A stretch of 64,000 nucleotides of DNA from Piscinibacterium candidicorallinum (GTDB lineage Bacteria > Pseudomonadota > Gammaproteobacteria > Burkholderiales > Burkholderiaceae_C): NCBI RefSeq assembly GCF_047549485.1, contig NZ_CP180191.1, positions 1,984,001 to 2,048,000 of the forward strand, given 5' to 3'. Shown here in pieces: positions 51,158 to 58,547 of the stretch. The position numbers were made by a program, and so were the translations under genes. Under the pieces are notes generated by a model that was not told the DNA's origin, did no database searches, and saw only the letters and a program-made list of their open reading frames with translations. Numbering within the stretch: position 1 is the stretch's first letter; the number at the start of each line of letters is the position of its first letter.

Positions 51158-51559
51158 AGCATTTTCACGCCGGTCCTCAGCGGTGATGCGCTGCACTGAA
51201 TACGGCTCAATTTGCGCAGGCCAGAAGCCCCACGGTCCAAATCCGCCACGCCCGAGCGATCCGACCGGCGGAAGCGCCAAATAGCTGCTAATAACTCCGT
51301 GAATGCGAACGCGCTTACCAACCCAACGCTCTAGCGCTTCTGTATTTGGTTGCAGGCTTCCGTTGCCAAAACCGACCCAAATACTTGCTTGGTATTGATG
51401 CTCCCCTTCCGCTGGCCCAGATTGACGCTCGGCCTTTGGATAGTGAAGCAACTCAAGCCCTTCTGACTGACGCTCCAATATCCCTTCCACCTGAACCGGC
51501 TGATCATTCAGCGTGGCCAGTTGAGCTAGGACTTCATTGACTGAGCGATGCGCGGTCAT
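51152..51559 (-). CDS. Cassette gene: OB-fold-like protein, unknown
   Basis: A 135-residue protein: VNEVLAQLATLNDQPVQVEG, then ILERQSEGLELLHYPKAERQ, SIWVGFGNGSLQ, LERWVGKRVRIHGVISSY and GGFGPWGFWPAQIEPYSVQR. The alternation of strands and the KRVRIHGVISS segment suggest a tRNA-anticodon-like OB fold, as in several cassette-borne hypothetical proteins. ATG 51559 lies four bases after the core of attC site 4. Its stop codon is inside the R'' core of attC site 3. No signal peptide. Confidence 0.68.
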   Translation of the reverse strand: MTAHRSVNEVLAQLATLNDQPVQVEGILERQSEGLELLHYPKAERQSGPAEGEHQYQASIWVGFGNGSLQPNTEALERWVGKRVRIHGVISSYLALPPVGSLGRGGFGPWGFWPAQIEPYSVQRITAEDRRENAV

Positions 51560-51562
51560 GCT

Positions 51563-51625
51563 GTTTAACGTGATGTAGACCGCAAATCTGCCAAATATCG
51601 TGGCGCCTGCGGTCTATTTCGGGCG
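51563..51625 (-). repeat. attC-like site 4 (one arm degenerate)
   Basis: On the minus strand the R' core is GTTAAAC (51569-51563), four bases before the cassette ATG, and a stem TAGACCGCA / TGCGGTCTA (51576-51616) is present. The R'' core is degenerate (GCCCGAA instead of RYYYAAC). It is the right end of the recognisable array. Confidence 0.65.
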
Positions 51626-51848
51626 CGCCTGCTCCCTATGGGCTCAGTGCCGGCGCGGCTCTTGGCGGGATGGCGGATTTGGCATGCTGCGTAATGCGCC
51701 CGACAAACCCCGCAACCTGCTGAAGTCTATCTGCCCGTGCGCAGACGCGACATGGGGTGGACTCACTAGGCACCCAGGCGGCTGAGCATCCTGCGCGGCG
51801 ACCGTCAGCGCAGGGCAAAGCGGTTGTACGGCAGACGTACTCAAACGC
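51626..51848. other. Gap right of the cassette array
   Basis: No gene and no integrase fragment is visible in this 223-bp stretch. Confidence 0.5.
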
Positions 51849-52013
51849 CTTCCCGCTTGTCCGGCGCTGAAGGCGGGGGTTCAGCGAGCACTGCTCGCTG
51901 CCTCCGCAAGACTGAGCGCTTGCAAGCGCGAGGCCCCTGCGCCACAAACCGGTTGTTGGGCGCGCCTCTCCAGCCACTTTGCCCTGAAAACCCGCATGAA
52001 TGCTGGTTCTGTG
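51849..52013 (+). repeat. Composite repeat A (family 1 interrupted by family 2)
   Basis: The family-1 first half (CCTTCCCGCTTGTCCGGCG) is separated from its second half (CTCTCCAGCCACTTTG, then CCCTGAAAACCCGCATG, AATGCTGG) by ~100 bp of family 2 in minus orientation, with stems CAGCGAGCA/TGCTCGCTG and the palindrome GCGCTTGCAAGCGC. The inserted part ends CCGGTTGTTGGGC, and GTTGGGC (51955-51961) fits an attC core. Confidence 0.75.
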
Positions 52014-52105
52014 CCACAGCATGCGGGCGTCGTCCATCTTGCGGTGTAGCCTCCCGTTCAGTGCAAGACGAACGCGCGCCCAACCCTGACTGCCGGAGAA
52101 CGCCC

Positions 52106-52540
52106 TTGAACCCCCTCGCCGCCTGCGCCCTGCTCTGCGCCGCCACGCTCGCTCCCAGCTTTGCCTTTGCACAAGCCGCCGCGCAGCCGGCGGCGAATGC
52201 ATCCACCCACGCCTCGCCTCAGGCCGCCGCGATGATGGCGATTGACTGGGCCGCCGTGAAGCCGAGTACGCAGCTGGAGGTGGTGCCGGCCGACAAGCCG
52301 GGCGTGTACGAGTTGCGCGCCGTGATCACGGACCTGGCCACCGGCAAGGAACTGATGCGCCCGCGCCTGCTGACCGAAGCCGGCAAGGAAGCGCGCATCG
52401 AGGTGGGCGCCGAGGGCGCCACCCTGCTGCGCATGGCGGTGACGGTGAAGGCCGACGGCAGCGCCGCCACCACCAGCACCGAAGTGCGCCGCAAGGGCGT
52501 GCTGGAAGCCAGCCAGCGCACAGAACTGCGGCTGCGCTGA
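52106..52540 (+). CDS. Secreted protein, unknown function
   Basis: A 144-residue protein with signal peptide NPLAACALLCAATLAPSFAFAQA. The mature part has AIDWAAVKPSTQLEVVPADK, VYELRAVITDLATGKELMRP, RLLTEAGKEARIEVGAEGAT and MAVTVKADGSAATTSTEV, a small beta-rich fold that resembles no family I know. TTG 52106 is the start: GGAGAA lies eight bases upstream and the signal peptide begins there. It stands alone between composite repeats A and B, which are direct copies ~720 bp apart. Confidence 0.65.
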   Translation: MNPLAACALLCAATLAPSFAFAQAAAQPAANASTHASPQAAAMMAIDWAAVKPSTQLEVVPADKPGVYELRAVITDLATGKELMRPRLLTEAGKEARIEVGAEGATLLRMAVTVKADGSAATTSTEVRRKGVLEASQRTELRLR

Positions 52541-52568
52541 GCGGCAGGCTTTGGCCTGGCCGTACACC

Positions 52569-52735
52569 CCTTCCCGCTTGTCCCATGCTGAAGGCGGGGT
52601 TTCAGCGAGCACGGCTCGCTGCCGCCGGAAGTCTGAGCGCTTGCAAGCGCGAGGCCCCTGCGCCACAAGCCGGTTGTTAGGCGCGGTTCTTCAGGCAGTT
52701 TGGTCTGAAAGCGCGCTCTGATAGCCGATCTTCGT
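52569..52735 (+). repeat. Composite repeat B (direct copy of A)
   Basis: It matches repeat A over ~165 bp: nearly identical in the first ~115 bp (CCTTCCCGCTTGTCC, CTGAAGGCGGGG, GAGCGCTTGCAAGCGCGAGG, CCCCTGCGCCACAA, CCGGTTGTT) and more diverged afterwards (TTCAGGCAGTTTGGTCTGAAAG). The core here is GTTAGGC (52676-52682). Stem differences between A and B (AGCGAGCACTGCTCGCT versus AGCGAGCACGGCTCGCT) keep the pairing. Confidence 0.78.
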
Positions 52736-52770
52736 TTCGCGATCGAGGCGGGAATGGTCACCCGCCCTCT

Positions 52771-53217
52771 TTACCCACCCTCTGCACCCGGCTCCACCAG
52801 GCGCTTGAGGTTGTCCAGGCTGTCCTGCCAGCCCAGGTAGCACATCTCGGGCGGGATGGCGTCGGGGATACCGGCCTGCTGGATGTGGAGTTCGGTGCCG
52901 CAGGAGACGGCGGTGAAGTCGATGGTGACCTCCAGCGTGCCGGGCAGGTTGGGGTCGTCGAAGACGTCCGTGTAGCGCAGGCGCTGGCCGGGCGCCATCT
53001 CGAGGAATTCGCCGCCAAAGCCGTGGCTGTGGCCGGTGGCGAACTGCGTGAAGCTCATGTGGAAGCGCCCGCCCACGCGCGGCTCGAACTGCTGCACCTC
53101 GCAGGTGAAGCCGTTGGGCGGCAGCCAGCGCGCCATCGCGGCGGGCTCGGTAAAGGCGCGGTAGACGCGCTCTGGCGGCGCGGCAAGCACGCGGTGCAGG
53201 CGAACGGTGTTTGGCAT
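52771..53217 (-). CDS. SRPBCC (AHSA1/START-like) domain protein
   Basis: A 148-residue helix-grip protein: VRLHRVLAAPPERVYRAFTE, PAAMARWLPPNGFTCEV, RVGGRFHMSF, then YTDVFDDPNLPGTLEVTIDF and YLGWQDSLDNLKRLVEP. This is the Aha1-C-like SRPBCC family, which binds hydrophobic ligands; individual functions are mostly unknown. ATG 53217 follows AGGAGGGTTCACC-type spacing. The long frame upstream of it has no homology. Confidence 0.87.
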   Translation of the reverse strand: MPNTVRLHRVLAAPPERVYRAFTEPAAMARWLPPNGFTCEVQQFEPRVGGRFHMSFTQFATGHSHGFGGEFLEMAPGQRLRYTDVFDDPNLPGTLEVTIDFTAVSCGTELHIQQAGIPDAIPPEMCYLGWQDSLDNLKRLVEPGAEGG

Positions 53218-53365
53218 GGTGAACCCTCCTGACCCGCTTGATACCCGAGCCGCGAGCGCTGCGGCGCTGGCGCGTTGGCGGCGCCGGTTGGGCGGAGCAT
53301 GCTTGAGAAGTGGTGCCGCGAAGTGGTGCGACGTGGCTTGGGGGGAATGACGCTGTTCGACTTGC

Positions 53366-53797
53366 CTAAGCGGGACGCGCGCCGAACAGCCGTTTCTCAA
53401 TCCGGCGGCCAAGCAAGGCGCCAGCAAGGGCAAAGGGACCGCCCGCGACCCCGACTGACCAGAACACCTGCCCAAAGATGCTGTGCAGCAAGCCGCCCGA
53501 CCCCGGCCAAACCAACACACTCACCATCGGGACAACCACCGTGACGAGCACACCGAGTGCGGCGCCGCGCCCGGCGCCGACCACCGGGGGGTTGCCGGGG
53601 AACCGGCGCATGACCAGCGTGGCGACCCCAATGAATGCAGTGAGCGCCCCGACCAGCCCGTGCACCGCAGCGAGCAGAGCCAAATCTCCGAAGCCCGCGC
53701 TTGCGCGCCAAAGCACAAAGAACACACCGGATGCCAGAAACACGCCTGCAAAGGCCCATGCCGCAGCCTCGCAAGCCGCGCGAGACGCAACACTCAT
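53366..53797 (-). CDS. Four-helix membrane protein, unknown function
   Basis: A 143-residue protein with about four membrane helices: WAFAGVFLASGVFFVLW, LALLAAVHGLVGALTAFIGVATLV, GVLVTVVVPMVSVLVW and FWSVGVAGGPFALAGALL. It ends in a basic RRIEKRLFG tail. ATG 53797 begins MSVASRAACEAAAW; the frame extends further without a hydrophobic start. No family recognised. Confidence 0.6.
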   Translation of the reverse strand: MSVASRAACEAAAWAFAGVFLASGVFFVLWRASAGFGDLALLAAVHGLVGALTAFIGVATLVMRRFPGNPPVVGAGRGAALGVLVTVVVPMVSVLVWPGSGGLLHSIFGQVFWSVGVAGGPFALAGALLGRRIEKRLFGARPA

Positions 53798-54298
53798 TTG
53801 CGGACCGCTGGTTTGTTGTGAACCATGACGCTGCAAACGGATTCGCCCTTGCGGACTGGATCGGACGCGCCCACGACCCAATAGATCGGTGACCGTGCAG
53901 TTTTTGGCGGTATTGAACTGGCCGGTCGCCTGGCTGGGCGCCTGCCATCGGTTGCCAATCGCTGCAGTCTATCGGCCCATGTACTTCGGCGCGACACGTT
54001 GCGGCGACCGGAATCAGCGGCGTCCAGCGCAGCTGGGCGTCATGAGCTCGCATCGGCAGGCCGTCTCGATTTCCAGCCCTTCACCCCGGTAGCCCGCGCC
54101 GCCCGAAACCCCCCGCTTTTCGGCAGATGGCCCACAGCGTTGCGCCGCTAGCCTGCTATTGAAGGGAAACGCAGGCGGGAGACGCAGGCCTTGGCGCGAG
54201 CCGGGGTGGCGGCTGCTGCGCGTGCGCCTTGGTACGTGCTGCGCAGGTGGTGCGGCCAGTGTGCCGAAGCGTCAACCAAAATTTTTTTGAAATCGCCC
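53798..54298. other. 500-bp stretch without a recognisable gene
   Basis: Short frames occur but none has a codon pattern, ribosome site or homology that I can support. A T-run (AAATTTTTTT, ~54279-54288) lies just before the sigma-28-type promoter. Confidence 0.45.
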
Positions 54299-54325
54299 TA
54301 AAGCCCGGCGAAAAGCGGCCGATAC
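54299..54325 (+). promoter_or_regulatory. Sigma-28 (FliA)-type promoter
   Basis: TAAAGCCC-N11-GCCGATAC matches the flagellar sigma-28 consensus TAAAGTTT-N11-GCCGATAA with correct spacing, the full TAAAG block and seven of eight bases in the -10 region. A start about eight bases later would leave a ~73-nt leader before the ATG at 54406. Confidence 0.65.
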
Positions 54326-54405
54326 AGCGTCAGACCGAGTGGGATTCCCCCGCTCCGGGCTGCCACTGAAGGTTGCCAACAAGGTTTCCAGGAAGGGTTG
54401 CCGCC

Positions 54406-54717
54406 ATGCTCGCAGTCGCTGTTGAATCCACCGTGATGACCCCTGTGCTTCGCACTGCGACGCCGGCTGGCGCACTGCTTGCCGAGCTGCCGCTCGTGCG
54501 TTCGCTGCCCTTCACGGCCAGCGCTGCACCCATGAGCGAGAAGCGCCACATCGACACGCTGCTGGGGGCGCTGCGCGCCTCGGGCGTGCACGAGACCGAG
54601 GCTCAGTGGTTTGCCCGTCTGGGCGAGCCGCGGCAGTTTGCGGCGCCGGGCGAGGTCGAGCAGGCCGCCCGCATTGGCGCGCAACTGGGCGCCGCCGGCG
54701 CGTTTGCGCTGGGCTGA
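54406..54717 (+). CDS. Small protein with LL-x2-L-x3-GV-x4-A-x-WF motif (a)
   Basis: A 103-residue protein, unknown family. The C-terminal part HIDTLLGALRASGVHETEAQ-WFARLGEPRQF shares a pattern with the protein encoded 209 bp downstream. The N-terminal 40 residues are hydrophobic/low-complexity; a start at MSEKRHIDTLL (54532) is also possible. AGGAAGGG lies eight bases before ATG 54406. A sigma-28-type promoter lies upstream, so it may be expressed with flagellar late genes. A strong terminator follows at 54773-54816. Confidence 0.6.
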   Translation: MLAVAVESTVMTPVLRTATPAGALLAELPLVRSLPFTASAAPMSEKRHIDTLLGALRASGVHETEAQWFARLGEPRQFAAPGEVEQAARIGAQLGAAGAFALG

Positions 54718-54772
54718 CCCGCCCCGACACTGAATACCCCTTCGGGCGGCGATCCGATCCGCCGCCTGATTA

Positions 54773-54816
54773 GGCCGCACCCGCGTCTTGAATTGACGCG
54801 GCTTGCGGCCGTTTTT
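54773..54816 (+). terminator. Rho-independent terminator
   Basis: GGCCGCA-CC-CGCGTC-TTGAATT-GACGCG-GCT-TGCGGCC followed by GTTTTT, a two-part stem of 13 pairs. It ends the 54406 gene. Confidence 0.85.
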
Positions 54817-54925
54817 CGTTGGATTGCGCCGGCTCCGTCGCGGACACACTTCGTTTCAACAGGCATGAAAGTGATTGCGCTTTCGTCGCCAAAGCAAACG
54901 CAGTGAGAAACACCAGGAGCCCGCC

Positions 54926-55162
54926 ATGAACTTCCACACCGGCCTCGACTTTGCCCCCACCCTGCCCAGCTGGGAGGACCCGACCACGGAGCAGGCCATC
55001 CTGCTGCGCGAGCTGCTGGAAGCCGGCGTGGACGCGGACGACGCCTACTGGTTCGTCTTCGAGGCCGAAGCCATGCGCACCGACGGCGTGGACGATGAAG
55101 AGCGCGTGCAGGCGATCCTGAACCGCTTCTGCAGCGCCGAGCGCGAGCGCGGGGCGCACTGA
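54926..55162 (+). CDS. Small protein with LL-x2-L-x3-GV-x4-A-x-WF motif (b)
   Basis: A 78-residue acidic protein: MNFHTGLDFAPTLPSWEDPT, then EQAILLRELLEAGVDADDAY, WFVFEAEAMRTDGVDDEERV, QAILNRFCSAERERG. The ILLRELLEAGVDADDAYWF block aligns with TLLGALRASGVHETEAQWF of the upstream gene. It is separately transcribed (terminator between) and has CAGGAG seven bases before ATG 54926. No known family; soluble and helical. Confidence 0.62.
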   Translation: MNFHTGLDFAPTLPSWEDPTTEQAILLRELLEAGVDADDAYWFVFEAEAMRTDGVDDEERVQAILNRFCSAERERGAH

Positions 55163-55278
55163 GCCTCAGGTACTGAAGCGCTGCACCTGCGGGGCGCAGC
55201 CGACGGGCGCACGGCCAGCGCGCCCACCGCAGATTCGCGGGCATGGCCATGCAAAGCCGCGCCGTGCCACCAAATACA

Positions 55279-55309
55279 AAGAGCCGCCCGGGCCACCGGT
55301 GCGGCTCTT
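55279..55309. terminator. Hairpin terminator between convergent genes
   Basis: AAGAGCCGC / GCGGCTCTT, a perfect 9-bp stem with a 13-nt loop, followed by GTGCTTTC. It separates the small-protein gene from the SPFH gene and may act in both directions. Confidence 0.6.
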
Positions 55310-55408
55310 GTGCTTTCAGGCCTGCCTGGCTCACGCTGCACCTGGGTCTGACCCGCCGCCGCACTGCGCAGCAGGCGGGTCAAGACATGGGGCAACGCAG
55401 CGGTTGGC

Positions 55409-56278
55409 TTACTTCTTGGCCGCCTCGGCCATGTTCAGGTTGATGAAGGGCACGGCGCCACCAGCCACAGTGGGCAGCTGGCCGTTCCACTTCTCGATCG
55501 CCTTGAGCTGCACGTACTCCTGACCGCCCTGCTTCTGGATGGCCTCGGCCTGCACGCGGATGGCGTCGGCTTCGGCCTTGGCCTGGGCCACGCGCTGCTC
55601 GCCTTCGATCTTGATGCGCTCCAGATCATTCTTGGCCTTGAGCGCGCGCTGCTCGGCCGTGACCTTCTGCTCGATGGCCTCGGTAAATGCCTGGCTGAAG
55701 GCGAAGTTGGTCACGCTCATGTCCTTGATGGTCACGAAGTGCGGCTGCAGCTTCTCACGCAGGCTGACGAGGATCTTCTCGCGCACGGCGGCGCGCTGGG
55801 TCACCAGCTCCTCGGCCGTCTGCTGGGCAGAGACGGCCTTGAAAGACTCCTCAATGGCGGGCTGCAGCGCACGGGCCTGCAGCACATCGACCGTGCGGTA
55901 GTTGCGGTAGACCTCGGGCGCATCGGTGCGGTCCACGGCGTACTGCACCACGAAGGTGGCTGAGACGCTCTGCAGGTCGCGCGTGGAGGCGTCCACCGCC
56001 TTGGCCTCGTAGGAGAGGACCTGGATGTTCACGAGGTTGCGGTCGTCCACAAAGGGCATCTTGAAGTGCAGGCCTTCTTCATAGATGGCGGGCTTCACGG
56101 CGCCGAAGCGCGTGATGACGGCCACATGGCCCGAGGGCACGGTGAAGTAGCTGCCGATCAACACCGTCAGCAGCACGAGCACGAGGATGGAGACGGCGCC
56201 AATCTTGCCGGCGGTCTTGGCACCGCCGCTGCTGGCGAACTCCCCGCCGGAACCAGGTTGGGGGAAGCGCATGCTCAT
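55409..56278 (-). CDS. SPFH/prohibitin-domain membrane protein
   Basis: A 289-residue protein with one N-terminal membrane helix (AVSILVLVLLTVLIGSYFTV) followed by a Band-7/SPFH domain (SGHVAVITRFGAVKPAIYEE, DRNLVNIQVLSYEAKAVDAST). A long coiled coil follows (QKVTAEQRALKAKNDLERIK, AQAKAEADAIRVQAEAIQKQ) and an Ala/Lys end. It resembles bacterial prohibitin homologues and is not an HflK/HflC pair. Such proteins form membrane scaffolds and often regulate FtsH. ATG 56278 has AAGG nine bases upstream; another ATG two codons later is equally possible. Confidence 0.85.
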   Translation of the reverse strand: MSMRFPQPGSGGEFASSGGAKTAGKIGAVSILVLVLLTVLIGSYFTVPSGHVAVITRFGAVKPAIYEEGLHFKMPFVDDRNLVNIQVLSYEAKAVDASTRDLQSVSATFVVQYAVDRTDAPEVYRNYRTVDVLQARALQPAIEESFKAVSAQQTAEELVTQRAAVREKILVSLREKLQPHFVTIKDMSVTNFAFSQAFTEAIEQKVTAEQRALKAKNDLERIKIEGEQRVAQAKAEADAIRVQAEAIQKQGGQEYVQLKAIEKWNGQLPTVAGGAVPFINLNMAEAAKK

Positions 56279-56834
56279 TGTTCGGACCTTTCTTAGTGGG
56301 CTGTGGGTTGGGGCTTGCGGGTTGCGCCGCGCTGGCGTGTAGGTACGGCAGCACAGGCGAGGCGCGACTGTACGCAAGCCGCAGCCCCGCACTCGCGCCG
56401 CTGCGACGAATGCGCCACACAGGGGCTGCAAGGCGCCGCACACGGGATGAACCGGTTGGGCGCTCGCGAGGGGTGTTCAAGGGCTGCGCGTGTGTGCAGC
56501 CCCGCTGGGGCAGTGCTTGCAGGCCATCTGAAGGGCAATCTTCAATGAGTCAAAATCGGCCGCTTTAGGTGGATGAAAGAATCATGCCAAGAAGCTCATC
56601 TGAATTGCGGAAGGCCGGATTATTCTTTCTCTAAATACATTGTTTTTGGCCACCTTGAATAAACCAAGCAAGCTGGCGACCGCTGGCTCGACGGCCCGTC
56701 CGGATGCGCTTCTGCAAGATGCGCAGGCCACAAACCCAGCGACGCCCGGCGTGGCGGCGCACTCGCCGAGATGGGGTTGCGCCCTAGCCTGCTTTGGGCA
56801 GGTGCAACGCACCTGCAGCACACTGCACCCGGCG
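56279..56834. other. 555-bp non-coding stretch
   Basis: No credible gene. A short AT-rich part at 56565-56650 (TTATTCTTTCTCTAAATACATTG) is probably promoter DNA for one of the flanking genes or remnant sequence. Confidence 0.45.
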
Positions 56835-58031
56835 CTAGAACAGGCTGCCCTGCACGCTCAGCGCCGCCGGATTGAACAGCGCCATGTTGAGCTGGCGCCG
56901 CTGCCGGTTCATGCCCAGGCGCCGGACCTGCGCCTCGAAGCGCTGGCGGATCAGCTCGGCCCAGATGCCCTCGCCCTTCATGCGGGTGAAGAAGTTGGGG
57001 TCATTCAGGCGGCCCGCAGTGGAGGCACCGACCGCGCCGGGGTGGGTAGGCGCCTCGCCCGGGATGCCGCGCATGTCGCGCAGGCGGTTGAGCACGCGCT
57101 CGGCGCGGTCTGGGTAGTGGGCGCGCAGCCACTGCACGAACACGTCTTTCACCTCCCAGGGCAGGCGCATGACGGTGTAGAAGGCGCTCTGGGCGCCGGC
57201 GTCGTGCGCGGCGGTCAGCACGCGCGCGAAGTCGTCATTCAAGAACGGAATGATCGGCGCCACGCTCACGCCCACCGGTACGCCGGCGCGGGCCAGCGCC
57301 TCGATCACCTTGAGCCGCCGCATGGGGCTGGGTGCGCGGGGCTCCAGCTGGCGGGCCAGCGTGCCGTCCAGCGTGACGAGCGTGATGTACACGGCCACGC
57401 GCTGCTCGGCCGCGGCCTCAGCCAGCTGCGAGAGATCGCGCAGGATCAGACCGCCCTTGCTGATGATCGTGAACGGATGGTGGGCCTGATTGAGTACTTC
57501 AATGACAGCGCGGGTGATGCCCCACTGCTTCTCGCAGGGTTGGTAGGGATCGGTCACGCTGCCGATGTTGATGACCTTGGGCGCATAGCTGCGGGCCTGC
57601 AGCTCCGCACGCAGCGCTTCGGCGGCATTGACCTTGGCGTACAGCCGGGTTTCGAAGTCCAGCCCGGGGCTCAAGCCCAGATAGCTGTAAGAGGGCCGCG
57701 CATAGCAGTACACGCAGCCGTGCTCGCAGCCGCGATAGGGGTTGATGGAGTAGTCGAAATAGACGTCCGGGCTGTCATTGCGGCTGATGATGCTGCGGAC
57801 ATGCTCGGCGGTGACCTGGGTCTGCAGCGCGGCGGGCTCGTCGTCTTCGTCCGTGTCGATGCCGGAGCGCAGCGGCGCCCAGCCGTCATCCACAGCCTCG
57901 CGCACATCGCGCTCGAAGCGGCCTTGCACGTTGCCCACCGCGCCCCGCCCGCGGAACAGACGCACCGGAGTGGCCACCGGCGGTGGCGCCAGGGCGTCGG
58001 GTTCAGCTTCACGGGTCAGGAGCGCGGGCAT
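56835..58031 (-). CDS. PA0069-family radical SAM protein (SplB-like)
   Basis: A 398-residue radical-SAM enzyme of the PA0069 family. The cluster motif is NPYRGCEHGCVYCYARPSYS (C-x3-C-x2-C), with IGSVTDPYQPCEKQWGITRA and GVSVAPIIPFLNDDFARVL downstream. These proteins are related to spore photoproduct lyase but their reaction is not established. A perfect LexA box lies 21 bp before ATG 58031, so the gene should be induced by DNA damage, which fits a repair role. Confidence 0.88.
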   Translation of the reverse strand: MPALLTREAEPDALAPPPVATPVRLFRGRGAVGNVQGRFERDVREAVDDGWAPLRSGIDTDEDDEPAALQTQVTAEHVRSIISRNDSPDVYFDYSINPYRGCEHGCVYCYARPSYSYLGLSPGLDFETRLYAKVNAAEALRAELQARSYAPKVINIGSVTDPYQPCEKQWGITRAVIEVLNQAHHPFTIISKGGLILRDLSQLAEAAAEQRVAVYITLVTLDGTLARQLEPRAPSPMRRLKVIEALARAGVPVGVSVAPIIPFLNDDFARVLTAAHDAGAQSAFYTVMRLPWEVKDVFVQWLRAHYPDRAERVLNRLRDMRGIPGEAPTHPGAVGASTAGRLNDPNFFTRMKGEGIWAELIRQRFEAQVRRLGMNRQRRQLNMALFNPAALSVQGSLF

Positions 58032-58051
58032 GCCTGCACTCTAGGCGATGA

Positions 58052-58067
58052 CTGTTTATTTGTACAG
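58052..58067. promoter_or_regulatory. LexA (SOS) box before the radical-SAM gene
   Basis: CTGTTTATTTGTACAG is a perfect CTGT-N8-ACAG operator, the same form as the two boxes before lexA at 7963 and 7984. It sits 21 bp upstream of the radical-SAM start, where it would block a promoter. Confidence 0.85.
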
Positions 58068-58547
58068 TATATTTGCGGGGTAGCTGAGTCCGCCGTGGCA
58101 CGCGGGCACATGCGCCCGAAGCTGCATTCACAGGACGTGCTGCCCGCACCCCAAGCGAGGCCTTGCAACCCCGCTCCCGAACAACCCAGGCTGCAAGCGC
58201 TTTTGCCGATCTGGCAACGCGCCCCGGGTGCAGTTGCGGCTTCGTCTATTCCTGAAAGAGGCAGATACAAAGCAACGCTTGATGGCGCCGACCCGCGCGC
58301 CGAACATAGCTATGCCCGTGTGCTTTGTTTGAAACTCTAGCTGGTGGGTCTCCACCCCGTCATTCCAGCCCTGCCCCGCAGTCATGTCTCCTGACTGCGC
58401 CCGGCACGACCTCCGGCACGCACCGCCACCCCTCGGATGTGCCAGCGAGGAGCGTTTCAGACACGGCCACGGGCAATTTCTTCTGTGCATTCACATGAAA
58501 CGCCGGCATCCATTGCACGGCGCTCGCGAATCAGGGATCAGTCTGCC

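Larger units (their letters stand above)
50000..51625 (-). mobile_element. Integron gene-cassette array without integrase (CALIN-like)
   Basis: Four small same-strand genes alternate with four attC-like sites that each have a GTTRRRY/RYYYAAC core pair and a central stem. In each case the next gene starts 4-15 bases after the core, the standard cassette spacing. The genes look lower in GC than their surroundings. No intI gene or attI site is within the window, so this fits a cluster of attC sites lacking an integrase. Confidence 0.8.

Noticed and set aside
51626..52105. Integron integrase or attI next to the cassette array
   Set aside because: No frame on either strand encodes a tyrosine recombinase or a fragment of one.
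51849..52682. Calling repeats A and B attC sites outright
   Set aside because: They have GTTRRRY cores and stems, but no convincing RYYYAAC partner; I left it as a hypothesis.
53889..54092. Short plus-strand frame in the 53.8-54.3 kb gap
   Set aside because: No ribosome-binding site, unusual composition and no similarity to known proteins.
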